Origin: Candidatus Woesearchaeota archaeon
Lineage (GTDB): Archaea > Nanobdellota > Nanobdellia > Woesearchaeales > GW2011-AR4
Assembly (NCBI GenBank): GCA_016211245.1
Contig: JACQSQ010000045.1
Span: forward strand, 1-17,721
Reading direction: 5' to 3'
DNA length: 17,721 nucleotides
Below are positions 11,590-17,721 of the stretch, piece after piece (position 1 is the stretch's first letter; every line of letters starts with the position of its first letter). The position numbers were made by a program, and so were the translations under genes. Under the pieces are notes generated by a model that saw only the letters and a list, made by a program, of their open reading frames with translations, was not told the origin of the DNA and ran no database searches.

Positions 11590-12667
11590 GTTGGTCAAGC
11601 GGCGTTGCTTGAGCATGAGTCTGTTGTTGATTTCCAGAGCCTTGCTGCAAGAACTGCTGTTTTATTCCAATAGAGCCGCCATGGGTTAATATGTCTGCTA
11701 ACTGCTGTCCTGTAAAAACCAAATAATCTTGAATCATGCCCTGAGGATACCATAGCCCTTTCCATTTTGTCATTTCTCCCATTATTTGCTCATCTGTGTA
11801 TTGAGGATAATACTTAATGAAGAATTTTGCCATTCCCTGCCATGCATAGCTGTGAGCGCAGCCACATCTGTTGATTGTTGTAACACTATTTGGACCACCA
11901 CAGCAAAAATCGCAGGTAAATACACTTACAATCCTATTCCACCTTTGCTCTTCTTCTGGTGTAAGCTGAATGGCATTTTCTGTCCCGAATCTTCTTGAGC
12001 CGAGCAATGATGCCCATACTTTCTGGCTGGTTATAGGGTCGTCAAAAGTTGCCCCTTGAATCTTTTCAGAGCCTGGCCCTTCAAGAGCATAAGGTGGTGT
12101 GCCTGTTGGAACAACTGCTGCGATTGCATCCTGAGTTGGATTGCCTGTGTCTTTTGGAGCAGGAGTTTCGCTTATAGTCTGCCACTCAACAAGTTTTGTC
12201 GTTCTTCCGTCGGTATTCAGCTGAGGCCCAATAACAACGCCGCCTTTGCCAGAGCCCAGCTTTAATGGCGTTGATACAGATTTAACAAAGCTGCTTATTG
12301 GCGACGCTGTTCCGCTAGCCAAAGCGTTAACTTGAGAAATCTGGAATTGGTTCAAAAATATCATCAAAGCAACTACAGCTACTAAACTATAGCTTACTTT
12401 CTCAAAAAAGGTGAATGGCTTTCGCTCAATTCTTGCTGTATGCTCACCAATGTGTATTGCATGTTCGCCTTTTTCTTTGCTTAAAAATAACCATACGACT
12501 AAGGCAATTAGAACTAAAACCAAGAAGAATGAAACTGACGTAAGAAAAATATTAGATGACAATTTCGCAAACTGGAATTGGCTGTAGATAAGGACAACTC
12601 CTACTAAAATAACTAAAAATAATATAACCTTTTCTAAAAAGGCGTCTTCCTTTGATCCATGTATCAT
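11564..12667 (-). CDS. membrane protein with Cys-rich domain and C-terminal LPSMVGGC tag
   Basis: 367 residues. Three membrane helices (about 14-30, 42-62, 91-107) with a His-bearing loop between the second and third (KEKGEHAIHIGEH) are followed by a Pro/Gly/Ser linker. A Cys-rich domain (about 237-320) contains CDFCCGG (252-258) and RCGCAHSYAWQG (267-278) before a helical segment with YYPQYTDEQIMGEM. The CGCxH layout is reminiscent of the PCYCGC family of unknown function, but this is tentative. A Gln-rich tail ends in LDQLPSMVGGC, shared with the 66-residue protein downstream. Membrane charge distribution places the Cys domain outside. A TATA box at 12690-12702 is centred about 28 bases before the ATG, so the message is nearly leaderless and this gene starts a separate unit. 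Metal or thiol binding is inferred. Confidence 0.65.
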   Translation of the reverse strand: MIHGSKEDAFLEKVILFLVILVGVVLIYSQFQFAKLSSNIFLTSVSFFLVLVLIALVVWLFLSKEKGEHAIHIGEHTARIERKPFTFFEKVSYSLVAVVALMIFLNQFQISQVNALASGTASPISSFVKSVSTPLKLGSGKGGVVIGPQLNTDGRTTKLVEWQTISETPAPKDTGNPTQDAIAAVVPTGTPPYALEGPGSEKIQGATFDDPITSQKVWASLLGSRRFGTENAIQLTPEEEQRWNRIVSVFTCDFCCGGPNSVTTINRCGCAHSYAWQGMAKFFIKYYPQYTDEQIMGEMTKWKGLWYPQGMIQDYLVFTGQQLADILTHGGSIGIKQQFLQQGSGNQQQTHAQATPLDQLPSMVGGC

Positions 12668-12689
12668 TTTTATTCATTAAATAAGACAT

Positions 12690-12702
12690 TTATATATATT
12701 TT
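12690..12702 (-). promoter_or_regulatory. TATA box of the 11564-12667 gene
   Basis: On the minus strand it reads ATATATATAAA. It is centred about 28 bases before the ATG at 12667, giving a nearly leaderless message. The rest of 12668-12794 is AT-rich spacer behind the second CcdA gene. Confidence 0.55.
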
Positions 12703-12794
12703 ACTTTAAAAACAATGTTAATTTTTATACCTATTTCAGTAAAACAAAATCTATTTTGGTTCATTATCGTTTACAAAGCGCTATTTGCCCTTAA

Positions 12795-13508
12795 TCAGCC
12801 TAACAATCCTCCAAAAGCTATTTGGTTATATATCAAATAAATGCCGGCTATTACTACAACTATTGAGCCGAATCTGTATAAGTAAGGTGCCCATCTCCTT
12901 AATGTCTTTTCTACAGCTGTTTTGGATAAAGCGACTGCAAGTGAAAACAAAACCATAAAAAAGCTCATCCCTGCTGCGTACACTAAAAATGTTATTAATC
13001 CACTAATAAGTCCTGCTGATTTTAATGCGGTTGTTACAACAAGCAGGAAAATTGGCAGTGTGCAGCCGAGAGATGTAATAGCAAACCCGACACCATAAAC
13101 AAAAAAAGAAATGTGCTTATTTTTTAATTTATTAGATTTCAGGTATTCCCCGATGTTCATTAATCTGTTAACATAAGCTTTTGCTTTTAGATTAAGCAAA
13201 TAAATTAAGCCTATCAAAACAAGTAAAATTCCGATAAACAAGTCAAACCATCCAACATACTTTAAAAGGCCCCTGCCAAGATAACTGATGGCAAAACCAA
13301 TCAGGGAAAATGCAGTTGCAAATCCCAAGCTGACAGTCAAGCCAAGACTTAGACCTGCAAAGGCTCTTTTTATGACAGATGCTTTTTCTAGACCTTCATT
13401 CTTGAAGTAATAAGTGACATAAACAGGAAGCATTGCAAATCCGCATGGGTTTATGAATGAAACCAGCCCTGCGGAAAATGCCAGTGAAGTTAATTCAAAA
13501 TTAACCAT
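12795..13508 (-). CDS. ccdA: CcdA-type thiol electron transporter (second copy)
   Basis: A 237-residue six-helix membrane protein of the CcdA/DsbD-gamma family, which carries reducing equivalents from cytoplasmic thioredoxin to thiol proteins outside through two membrane cysteines. The paired motifs are INPCGFAMLP (19-28, C22) and SLGCTLPIF (146-154, C149). A basic loop follows helix 3 (LNLKAKAYVNRL). The length is that of plain CcdA, with no signal or fused domain. The ATG lies one base after the stop of the TlpA-like gene, so the two are co-translated; the TlpA-like protein is its natural partner. It is the last gene of the first operon. It differs clearly from the other CcdA at 15051-16043. 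Confidence 0.88.
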   Translation of the reverse strand: MVNFELTSLAFSAGLVSFINPCGFAMLPVYVTYYFKNEGLEKASVIKRAFAGLSLGLTVSLGFATAFSLIGFAISYLGRGLLKYVGWFDLFIGILLVLIGLIYLLNLKAKAYVNRLMNIGEYLKSNKLKNKHISFFVYGVGFAITSLGCTLPIFLLVVTTALKSAGLISGLITFLVYAAGMSFFMVLFSLAVALSKTAVEKTLRRWAPYLYRFGSIVVVIAGIYLIYNQIAFGGLLG

Positions 13509-13509
13509 T

Positions 13510-14043
13510 TTAAATCAATTTTTCAATCTCCTGTGATAAAATATTTGAGTCGCTCAAGCTTTCATCCTTATATCTTATGATGCCTTCCTTGTCAATAATA
13601 TAAGTTGATTCCAAAGTCTTCATTTGCAGCTTTACAGCAACATCATCCGAGTCAAATGTCCAGAGCCAGTCTCCACCATTAAACCTTTCTTTTGTGTCCA
13701 ATGCACCATTTATGTCATTGCTTCCGATGTCTATAGAGATTATCTCAAGATTTTTATCCTTGAATTTTTCATGAACCTTATTCAAAGTTGCAATTTCCCT
13801 TGCGCAGGAGCTGCATCCAGGGGTGAAGCCCTGAATGATGTAAACCTTGCCTTTAAGCTCTTGGTCTGTGAATTCACTTCCACTCGCATCACTTAAAGTA
13901 AAAGAAGGCGCTTTTGTGTTCGGGTGCTCTACAATAACATACTTAAATCTTTCAAGATTCTTGACTGCATCTGGGACTTGTTCTGTCTTGGTGCAGCCTA
14001 TTACAAAGATTGCAAAAACCAGTGTTAATAATATTTTTTTCAT
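13510..14043 (-). CDS. TlpA/ResA-like thioredoxin lipoprotein
   Basis: 177 residues. A signal ends in a lipobox (VIGC, C17), giving a lipid-anchored extracytoplasmic protein. The thioredoxin fold (about 40-177) of the redoxin/TlpA type carries FTPGCSSC (73-80, active-site C77 and C80), then ISIDIGS, a WLWTFDSD segment and STYIIDKEGIIRY. At the position where TlpA proteins usually have the cis-proline (PTT before the IID strand), this one reads EST, so the proline seems to be missing. I chose the ATG at 14043, which gives a proper signal and lies 13 bases after the previous stop; the longer reading from 14193 would only add overlap with that gene. It probably takes electrons from the CcdA encoded next. 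Confidence 0.82.
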   Translation of the reverse strand: MKKILLTLVFAIFVIGCTKTEQVPDAVKNLERFKYVIVEHPNTKAPSFTLSDASGSEFTDQELKGKVYIIQGFTPGCSSCAREIATLNKVHEKFKDKNLEIISIDIGSNDINGALDTKERFNGGDWLWTFDSDDVAVKLQMKTLESTYIIDKEGIIRYKDESLSDSNILSQEIEKLI

Positions 14044-14056
14044 GTTGCTTTTATTA

Positions 14057-15064
14057 TTACTCCACCACAACATCGAAGCTAGCTGTCCTGACTTTTCTTT
14101 CTGCTGAAAATTGGACCCAGAGCTTGTATTTTCCGGGTTTTGTGAATTTATGCTTGAATGCAATTTTATTGTCTTTGTCAAAATTTTCATCATGGTTATG
14201 GTTGAATCCTTCCAAAGCCTCGTCTATTGCCATCAGATGGGCATTTGCAACCAAGAATTTTTCAGTTATTGGAACTGGCTTATTGTTGCTGTCAAAAATT
14301 TCAAATTTTAATTCAGCTTCCTTTTCTGCTGCAATTTCTTTTGATGAAATAAAATTAACTTTGAGGCCTCCAAGTGTGTATTTTTCTTCTGCTTCTGCAT
14401 TGCCTGGAATATTAATGTCAAAATCAACAATGTGCTGCATTCCATTTATCGTAAAATCAATCCAAATTCTGTAAGCTCCGGATGCTGTGAAGTTGAAAGG
14501 CGCGCTGAAAACTCCTGCTCCTGAAGCTTCCGGATGAATATGTTCAAAATGCTTTAGGTCGTTTCTTACAAGAACAACATGCATTATCTTATCGTGGACT
14601 ATATCCAAGTCTAATACAGGCTTCTTTGACTGCAGTTCATTTATTGTAAACTTAAGCACAGCCTCTTTTCCCGGCTGCACATCAGGCTTTATAAAGCCGA
14701 CTTTATACATATGAACGTCAACAGAGCTTCTGGTGCCTGCATGCGCTGTCATGGCCATATGCTGCATTGAATCTATTTTGTGTTCCATATTTTCCATCAT
14801 ACTATTTTTCATCATGCCGGTCATTTCATTAAACTTGTCCATATCGCATACATGCTCAATGCCCTCGACCATGCAGCCCCAGCATGATTCTGCCGCCTTG
14901 ATTATTTTCCCATCTTTTGTAGGCTTCATGAGCATCCATTCATAGCCTGTATCTTGACACATTTTCTTGAATTCTGAATCTTGATTGGTGCCTTGATTTT
15001 GAGCACAACTTGAAATAAAAACCAGAGCAATAATAGATAAAACAAATAAGTTATTCAATTTCAT
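14057..15064 (-). CDS. His/Met-rich lipoprotein, probable copper-binding
   Basis: 335 residues. A signal with lipobox (ISSC, C20) is followed by a Cys segment with CWGC (61-64) and C73, then a Met/His-rich stretch (81-108) of the kind that binds copper. Two Ig-like beta domains follow; the first carries DKIMHVVLVRNDLKHF and HIHPEA (158-180) and is related to the FixH/YtkA/CopC-like domains. A second HxH cluster lies near the C-terminus (FNHNHDENFDKD). The ATG at 15064 has GGTGG about 5 bases upstream and overlaps the preceding ccdA gene by 14 bases; earlier ATGs in frame are less likely. Extracytoplasmic copper handling tied to the thiol proteins is inferred from composition and context. Confidence 0.7.
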   Translation of the reverse strand: MKLNNLFVLSIIALVFISSCAQNQGTNQDSEFKKMCQDTGYEWMLMKPTKDGKIIKAAESCWGCMVEGIEHVCDMDKFNEMTGMMKNSMMENMEHKIDSMQHMAMTAHAGTRSSVDVHMYKVGFIKPDVQPGKEAVLKFTINELQSKKPVLDLDIVHDKIMHVVLVRNDLKHFEHIHPEASGAGVFSAPFNFTASGAYRIWIDFTINGMQHIVDFDINIPGNAEAEEKYTLGGLKVNFISSKEIAAEKEAELKFEIFDSNNKPVPITEKFLVANAHLMAIDEALEGFNHNHDENFDKDNKIAFKHKFTKPGKYKLWVQFSAERKVRTASFDVVVE

Positions 15065-16043
15065 TTTTACCACCATTCTCACTTTTATTCAAATGCCAAA
15101 TAACAAATATAATGGCTAACAAACCAATGATAATGCCTAAAACATTGCCTATTTTTGATGTAAATAGATTTGATTCCAAAGCCCTTTCATTTAAGTAGCC
15201 CCAAAATGACATCGACCAAGGTACATATTTTGGAAGCTCTGTCTGGAAGAAGAACGTGCCTTTGAACATAATCATCAATAAGCCTATAATAAGCAATAAA
15301 ATGCCTCCGATTATGTTGTAAGTATGAGTAAATATTTGCTTATTGAATAATTTGAGTGTAATTTGCTTGCCTCTTAAAAATCTGGAGTTTGCCCAATCGT
15401 ACCTATCGGAGAAATATGCCAAGATAATCAGCGGAACAACTATGCCAATTCCATAAAACAATAGCATTAAAGTTCCATTTAAAACTGTAGAAGCGTTTGC
15501 AGCCAGGACTAAAATACCTACTAAAATTGGCCCAACACAAGGTGTCCAGCCAATTCCAAAGAAAAAGCCGAGCATTGCAGTACTGAAAAAGCTTTTCTCT
15601 TTGCTGTAGTCTAATTTGAAGCTAAAGATGCCAAATCCGATATTAAAAAACAATAAAATTCCAAAAAAAATCAAAATAAATCCTGAGACAACGGCAAAAG
15701 CCAGCTTATAGGCATTGAAAAAATTTCCTAGAAAGCCCGCGATCAGACCAAATACTGTAAATGCAATCAACAATCCAATCGAAAATGCTATCGTCATCAG
15801 CATGGCTTTTTTCCTGTCTTTGAATGCAACTGAAAAGAACGTGGGCAGCAAAGCAATTCCGCAAGGAGAGGTCATTGAGATTAAGCCTGCAAAGAAAGCA
15901 AGAAGAAAGGTTATGCTTGAAGCCAATTCCTGTTGGTGCTGCTTTAACCTTTGCAGGCCAATAGGCAGTTCTTGCTGCGCATAAGCTATATTGGCTAATA
16001 AAATCATTAAAGCCAAAATCAAAAAAATATTTTTGCTTTTCAT
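15051..16043 (-). CDS. CcdA/DsbD-type membrane thiol transporter with signal peptide
   Basis: 330 residues. An N-terminal signal (1-22) and a short outside segment rich in Gln/Leu (23-40) are followed by about six to eight membrane helices with the two reactive cysteines of the CcdA/DsbD family: MTSPCGIALLP (57-67, C61) and GWTPCVGPIL (165-174, C169). Unlike plain CcdA it has an extended C-terminal part with a large loop (about 215-290) and a last helix. Role: electron transfer across the membrane to outside thiols. Its ATG overlaps the stop of the previous gene by four bases (ATGA), and the following gene overlaps it by 14. It is one of two CcdA-like genes here; different cargo for each is likely but unproven. 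Confidence 0.85.
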   Translation of the reverse strand: MKSKNIFLILALMILLANIAYAQQELPIGLQRLKQHQQELASSITFLLAFFAGLISMTSPCGIALLPTFFSVAFKDRKKAMLMTIAFSIGLLIAFTVFGLIAGFLGNFFNAYKLAFAVVSGFILIFFGILLFFNIGFGIFSFKLDYSKEKSFFSTAMLGFFFGIGWTPCVGPILVGILVLAANASTVLNGTLMLLFYGIGIVVPLIILAYFSDRYDWANSRFLRGKQITLKLFNKQIFTHTYNIIGGILLLIIGLLMIMFKGTFFFQTELPKYVPWSMSFWGYLNERALESNLFTSKIGNVLGIIIGLLAIIFVIWHLNKSENGGKNEIE

Positions 16044-16516
16044 TTTCTGTGCTTGAATAATTTTGAAGATAAGACTCCAACCAGTATACCTGCAAGCAAA
16101 AATAAAACATTAGTTAAGTAGCCTTTATTTCCCTGTTTTTCAATAACCTCAACTACAAAATCTTCCGGCATGTATTCTTTGCCATCAACATTAAACTCTA
16201 AAAAAATTTCGTATAGGCCATGGTTATTAAATTCGTGCTTTAAGTCTAAAATTCCGTCTTTAGCCTTGAAGTCATTTTCAAGCAAAGTCTTGCCGTTTTG
16301 CGCTATCTTTATTTTTCCGTTTATTTCTTCCCTAATAAGGCCGCTTTCATTGCCGAATGAAAACAGGAAAGATGCTTTTTCATTGACAATCGGAACATGA
16401 GGCGCTACAGACATTTGCACTAGCATATCATCTGTAACTTTTATGCAGCCGCCGTTTGCATTGGCTATTGGAAGCATTAATATAAAAATTATGAATAAAA
16501 TAACTTTTCTTATCAT
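16040..16516 (-). CDS. secreted Ig-like (YtkA/FixH-like) protein with C-terminal anchor
   Basis: 158 residues. A signal peptide (1-20) precedes a beta-sandwich domain (about 30-125) with the pattern of YtkA/FixH-like domains: an APHVP start, an NEKASFLFSFGN strand, and a late GLYEIFLEFNVDGKEY strand pair. A C-terminal membrane helix (134-150) with a basic end (KLFKHRK) anchors it outside the cell. One cysteine (C24) follows the signal; it is not in a lipobox. Such domains often accompany copper or cytochrome assembly factors. It overlaps both neighbours by four bases (ATGA at 16513-16516 and 16040-16043), strong evidence for one operon with the HxH gene and ccdA. The exact ligand is unknown. 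Confidence 0.65.
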   Translation of the reverse strand: MIRKVILFIIFILMLPIANANGGCIKVTDDMLVQMSVAPHVPIVNEKASFLFSFGNESGLIREEINGKIKIAQNGKTLLENDFKAKDGILDLKHEFNNHGLYEIFLEFNVDGKEYMPEDFVVEVIEKQGNKGYLTNVLFLLAGILVGVLSSKLFKHRK

Positions 16517-17010
16517 TTTGATTGTTTATATTCAATCACAATTTCATCTTCGTCATGCATGACATAGTCCTCAAACTCGTAATTTGGTTTGCCATTAACT
16601 GCCATTGACAGAGTACCTATTTCATTATTGCAATATTCAAATATGCAGGAGCCGTTGAATTTTTTATCCCAAACCTTGAAGAAATAGCCAAGCGTCAAAG
16701 TTTCAGGCTTTTGCCATGGCCTGTTATTTTCCAGATGAATTGTACCGTCGCTTTCATGGGTATGTGTTGGGGACATTCTCATTCCGCTTATTTCGTAATC
16801 CATGTTTTTGCCAATGTTTATTCCAACTCCTGTCGGAATAGGCTGTTCTTCTCCATTTATAATTATCTTCAGCTTAGGATGCCAATGTATTGGCTGTTGC
16901 GGTACTCCATTTGTATTCTGGCTTGAAGATGAATTCCTGAGTAAAATATAGGATACTCCAAATACTAAAATAACTGCAATAATTGCGATATAAATTGATT
17001 TGATTTTCAT
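16513..17010 (-). CDS. membrane-anchored HxH/Cys domain protein (divergent copy)
   Basis: 165 residues: an N-terminal membrane helix (5-24), a Ser/Asn/Gln linker, then the HxH-type domain also found at both ends of the cluster: HWHPK (42-46) before LKIIINGEE, HTHESDGTIH (83-92), TLGYFFKVW (106-114), cysteines C122 and C127, AVNGK (137-141) and DEDEIVIEY (153-161). The His pattern suggests a metal site and the two cysteines a disulfide or ligand pair. I chose the ATG at 17010, one base after the previous stop, over a TTG at 17028. It overlaps the next gene by four bases. It is the most divergent of the three copies, but motif order is kept throughout. No named family is known to me. Confidence 0.68.
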   Translation of the reverse strand: MKIKSIYIAIIAVILVFGVSYILLRNSSSSQNTNGVPQQPIHWHPKLKIIINGEEQPIPTGVGINIGKNMDYEISGMRMSPTHTHESDGTIHLENNRPWQKPETLTLGYFFKVWDKKFNGSCIFEYCNNEIGTLSMAVNGKPNYEFEDYVMHDEDEIVIEYKQSK

Positions 17011-17011
17011 T

Positions 17012-17721
17012 TTAATGTAATGAAGCAAAACTTGTTATAGAATCTAGTTGATCCTTGATTTGTTCATTATTTTCCTCCCCATAGCTTATCAATATTTTAT
17101 CCAAATCATTAAAAACATAATTTTCAAATTCGTTATTTAGCTTCCCATTGACATAAAATTTTAGTTTTTTATTTCCTTCATTGCAGAACTTTTCATTATT
17201 TTCTAAAGTAATGCAGTCTTTGTTGAAATTAGTTCCTATACTTTCAAAGAAAACCCATAAAGGAATGCCAGTTGCGTGCATGTGCAAAATATCGCCAGTT
17301 TTTTCAGGAGCTGGAGCGCCAGAATCAACGTGAATAAAACTGCTTACTGGCTGATTGCCTTGCATTCTCTCCATGTGGGATTTGTCAAAAAAGTCCAATG
17401 GCTTGCCATCAATATAAACTTTCCAATCAGCATGGATATGCTGTGAGCCTAAAACCCCCATTTGAGAATTAATGCCCATATTGCATTGAAGCTCTCCGGC
17501 ATCAATGCATTGCTCTACCGGCATGCCGCAAACATCGCATCTTCCATCATTATTGATATCCATTAGTTCCCTGGCAAGCTGCTTGTCAAAAGATGTCAAG
17601 GACATTCTTGACATTCTAGCAGATGCATGAGTTTCAATTTTTTGTATTTCATTTTTGTTTTTAAATAAATAAATAGTAGAAGGTATAGAATATATCAAAG
17701 ATCCTGTGACTACAGCAAGCA
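17012..17721 (-). CDS. HxH/Cys domain protein with Ca-loop/CxxC insert (5' end cut by window)
   Basis: The reading frame is open to the window edge. Codons before the TTG at 17698 encode LAVVTGSL, which completes a membrane helix with the following IYSIPSTIYLF, so the true start lies at or beyond 17721. Numbered from 17698: a DxNxDG-type calcium-loop-like DINNDGRCD (47-55) merges with CDVCG (C54, C57) and C64, followed by the HxH domain: HIHADWKVYIDGK (87-99), FIHVD (121-125), HMH (139-141), C162/C172, FYVNGK (181-186) and DLDKILISYG (198-207). It is the close relative of the 8580-9149 protein, including a similar QL.SIT tail. It is probably an outside-facing metal- or thiol-binding protein. 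Confidence 0.68.
   Translation of the reverse strand, partial: LAVVTGSLIYSIPSTIYLFKNKNEIQKIETHASARMSRMSLTSFDKQLARELMDINNDGRCDVCGMPVEQCIDAGELQCNMGINSQMGVLGSQHIHADWKVYIDGKPLDFFDKSHMERMQGNQPVSSFIHVDSGAPAPEKTGDILHMHATGIPLWVFFESIGTNFNKDCITLENNEKFCNEGNKKLKFYVNGKLNNEFENYVFNDLDKILISYGEENNEQIKDQLDSITSFASLH

Noticed and set aside
14044..14193. N-terminal extension of the TlpA-like protein
   Set aside because: It would place 50 polar residues before a clear signal peptide and lipobox and overlap the preceding gene; the ATG at 14043 fits better.
13624..14474. Several plus-strand open frames opposite the lipoprotein genes
   Set aside because: Antisense shadows without ribosome binding sites, while the minus-strand frames carry lipoboxes, CxxC and ATGA-type coupling.
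15706..16110. 134-residue minus-strand reading frame
   Set aside because: Shadow of the ccdA-like gene in another frame; composition is not protein-like and the ccdA motifs lie in the other frame.

Overview
The window looks like AT-rich archaeal DNA, probably from a small-genome DPANN-type lineage (Woesearchaeota/Pacearchaeota-like; inferred, no rRNA is present). The archaeal evidence is an RNA polymerase subunit L gene, a RecJ/GAN-type DHH nuclease, an archaeal XerA recombinase, a METTL5-like methylase, TATA boxes about 26 bases before starts with leaderless or GGTG-type leaders, and short charged winged-helix proteins. No tRNA, rRNA or CRISPR array was seen.

Layout. (1) 1-1107: a largely non-coding, highly structured region next to xerA. 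A dif-like 11-6-11 site (1080-1107) lies just before the xerA promoter. A half copy of the site lies 943 bases upstream (137-150). Between them are one small gene (467-784, minus), three large multi-hairpin structures and a 16-base inverted repeat. The arm sequences fit an element inserted into one original dif site. If the element is joined into a circle, its ends rebuild a long stem topped by three hairpins. This suggests a small Xer-mobilised element with a folded single-stranded attachment site. (2) 1155-3815: xerA, then two minus-strand coiled-coil/winged-helix proteins. The second has an array with an exact 11-base period (3354-3474) directly upstream of its TATA box. (3) 3816-7899, plus strand: housekeeping genes (METTL5-like methylase, rpoL, two unknowns, cis-prenyltransferase, RecJ-like DHH nuclease). 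(4) 7970-8245: a small winged-helix regulator. (5) 8580-17721, minus strand: thirteen genes for an extracytoplasmic thiol/metal system.

The thiol/metal cluster reads from right to left. The first operon (17721 to 12795) has two HxH/Cys domain proteins, a secreted Ig-like/YtkA-like protein, a CcdA/DsbD-type membrane protein, a His/Met-rich lipoprotein, a TlpA-like lipoprotein and a second CcdA. A TATA-driven membrane protein with a Cys-rich domain follows (11564-12667). Then come a tiny membrane protein, a tiny lipoprotein, a membrane-anchored thioredoxin-fold protein with CKYT instead of CxxC, a membrane-anchored triple-thioredoxin protein with a His-rich tail, and a third HxH protein. My inference is that CcdA proteins carry reducing power across the membrane to thioredoxin-like domains, which act on Cys and His/Met metal-binding partners outside. 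Two otherwise unrelated proteins end in the same tag, LPSMVGGC, which I do not recognise as a described motif.
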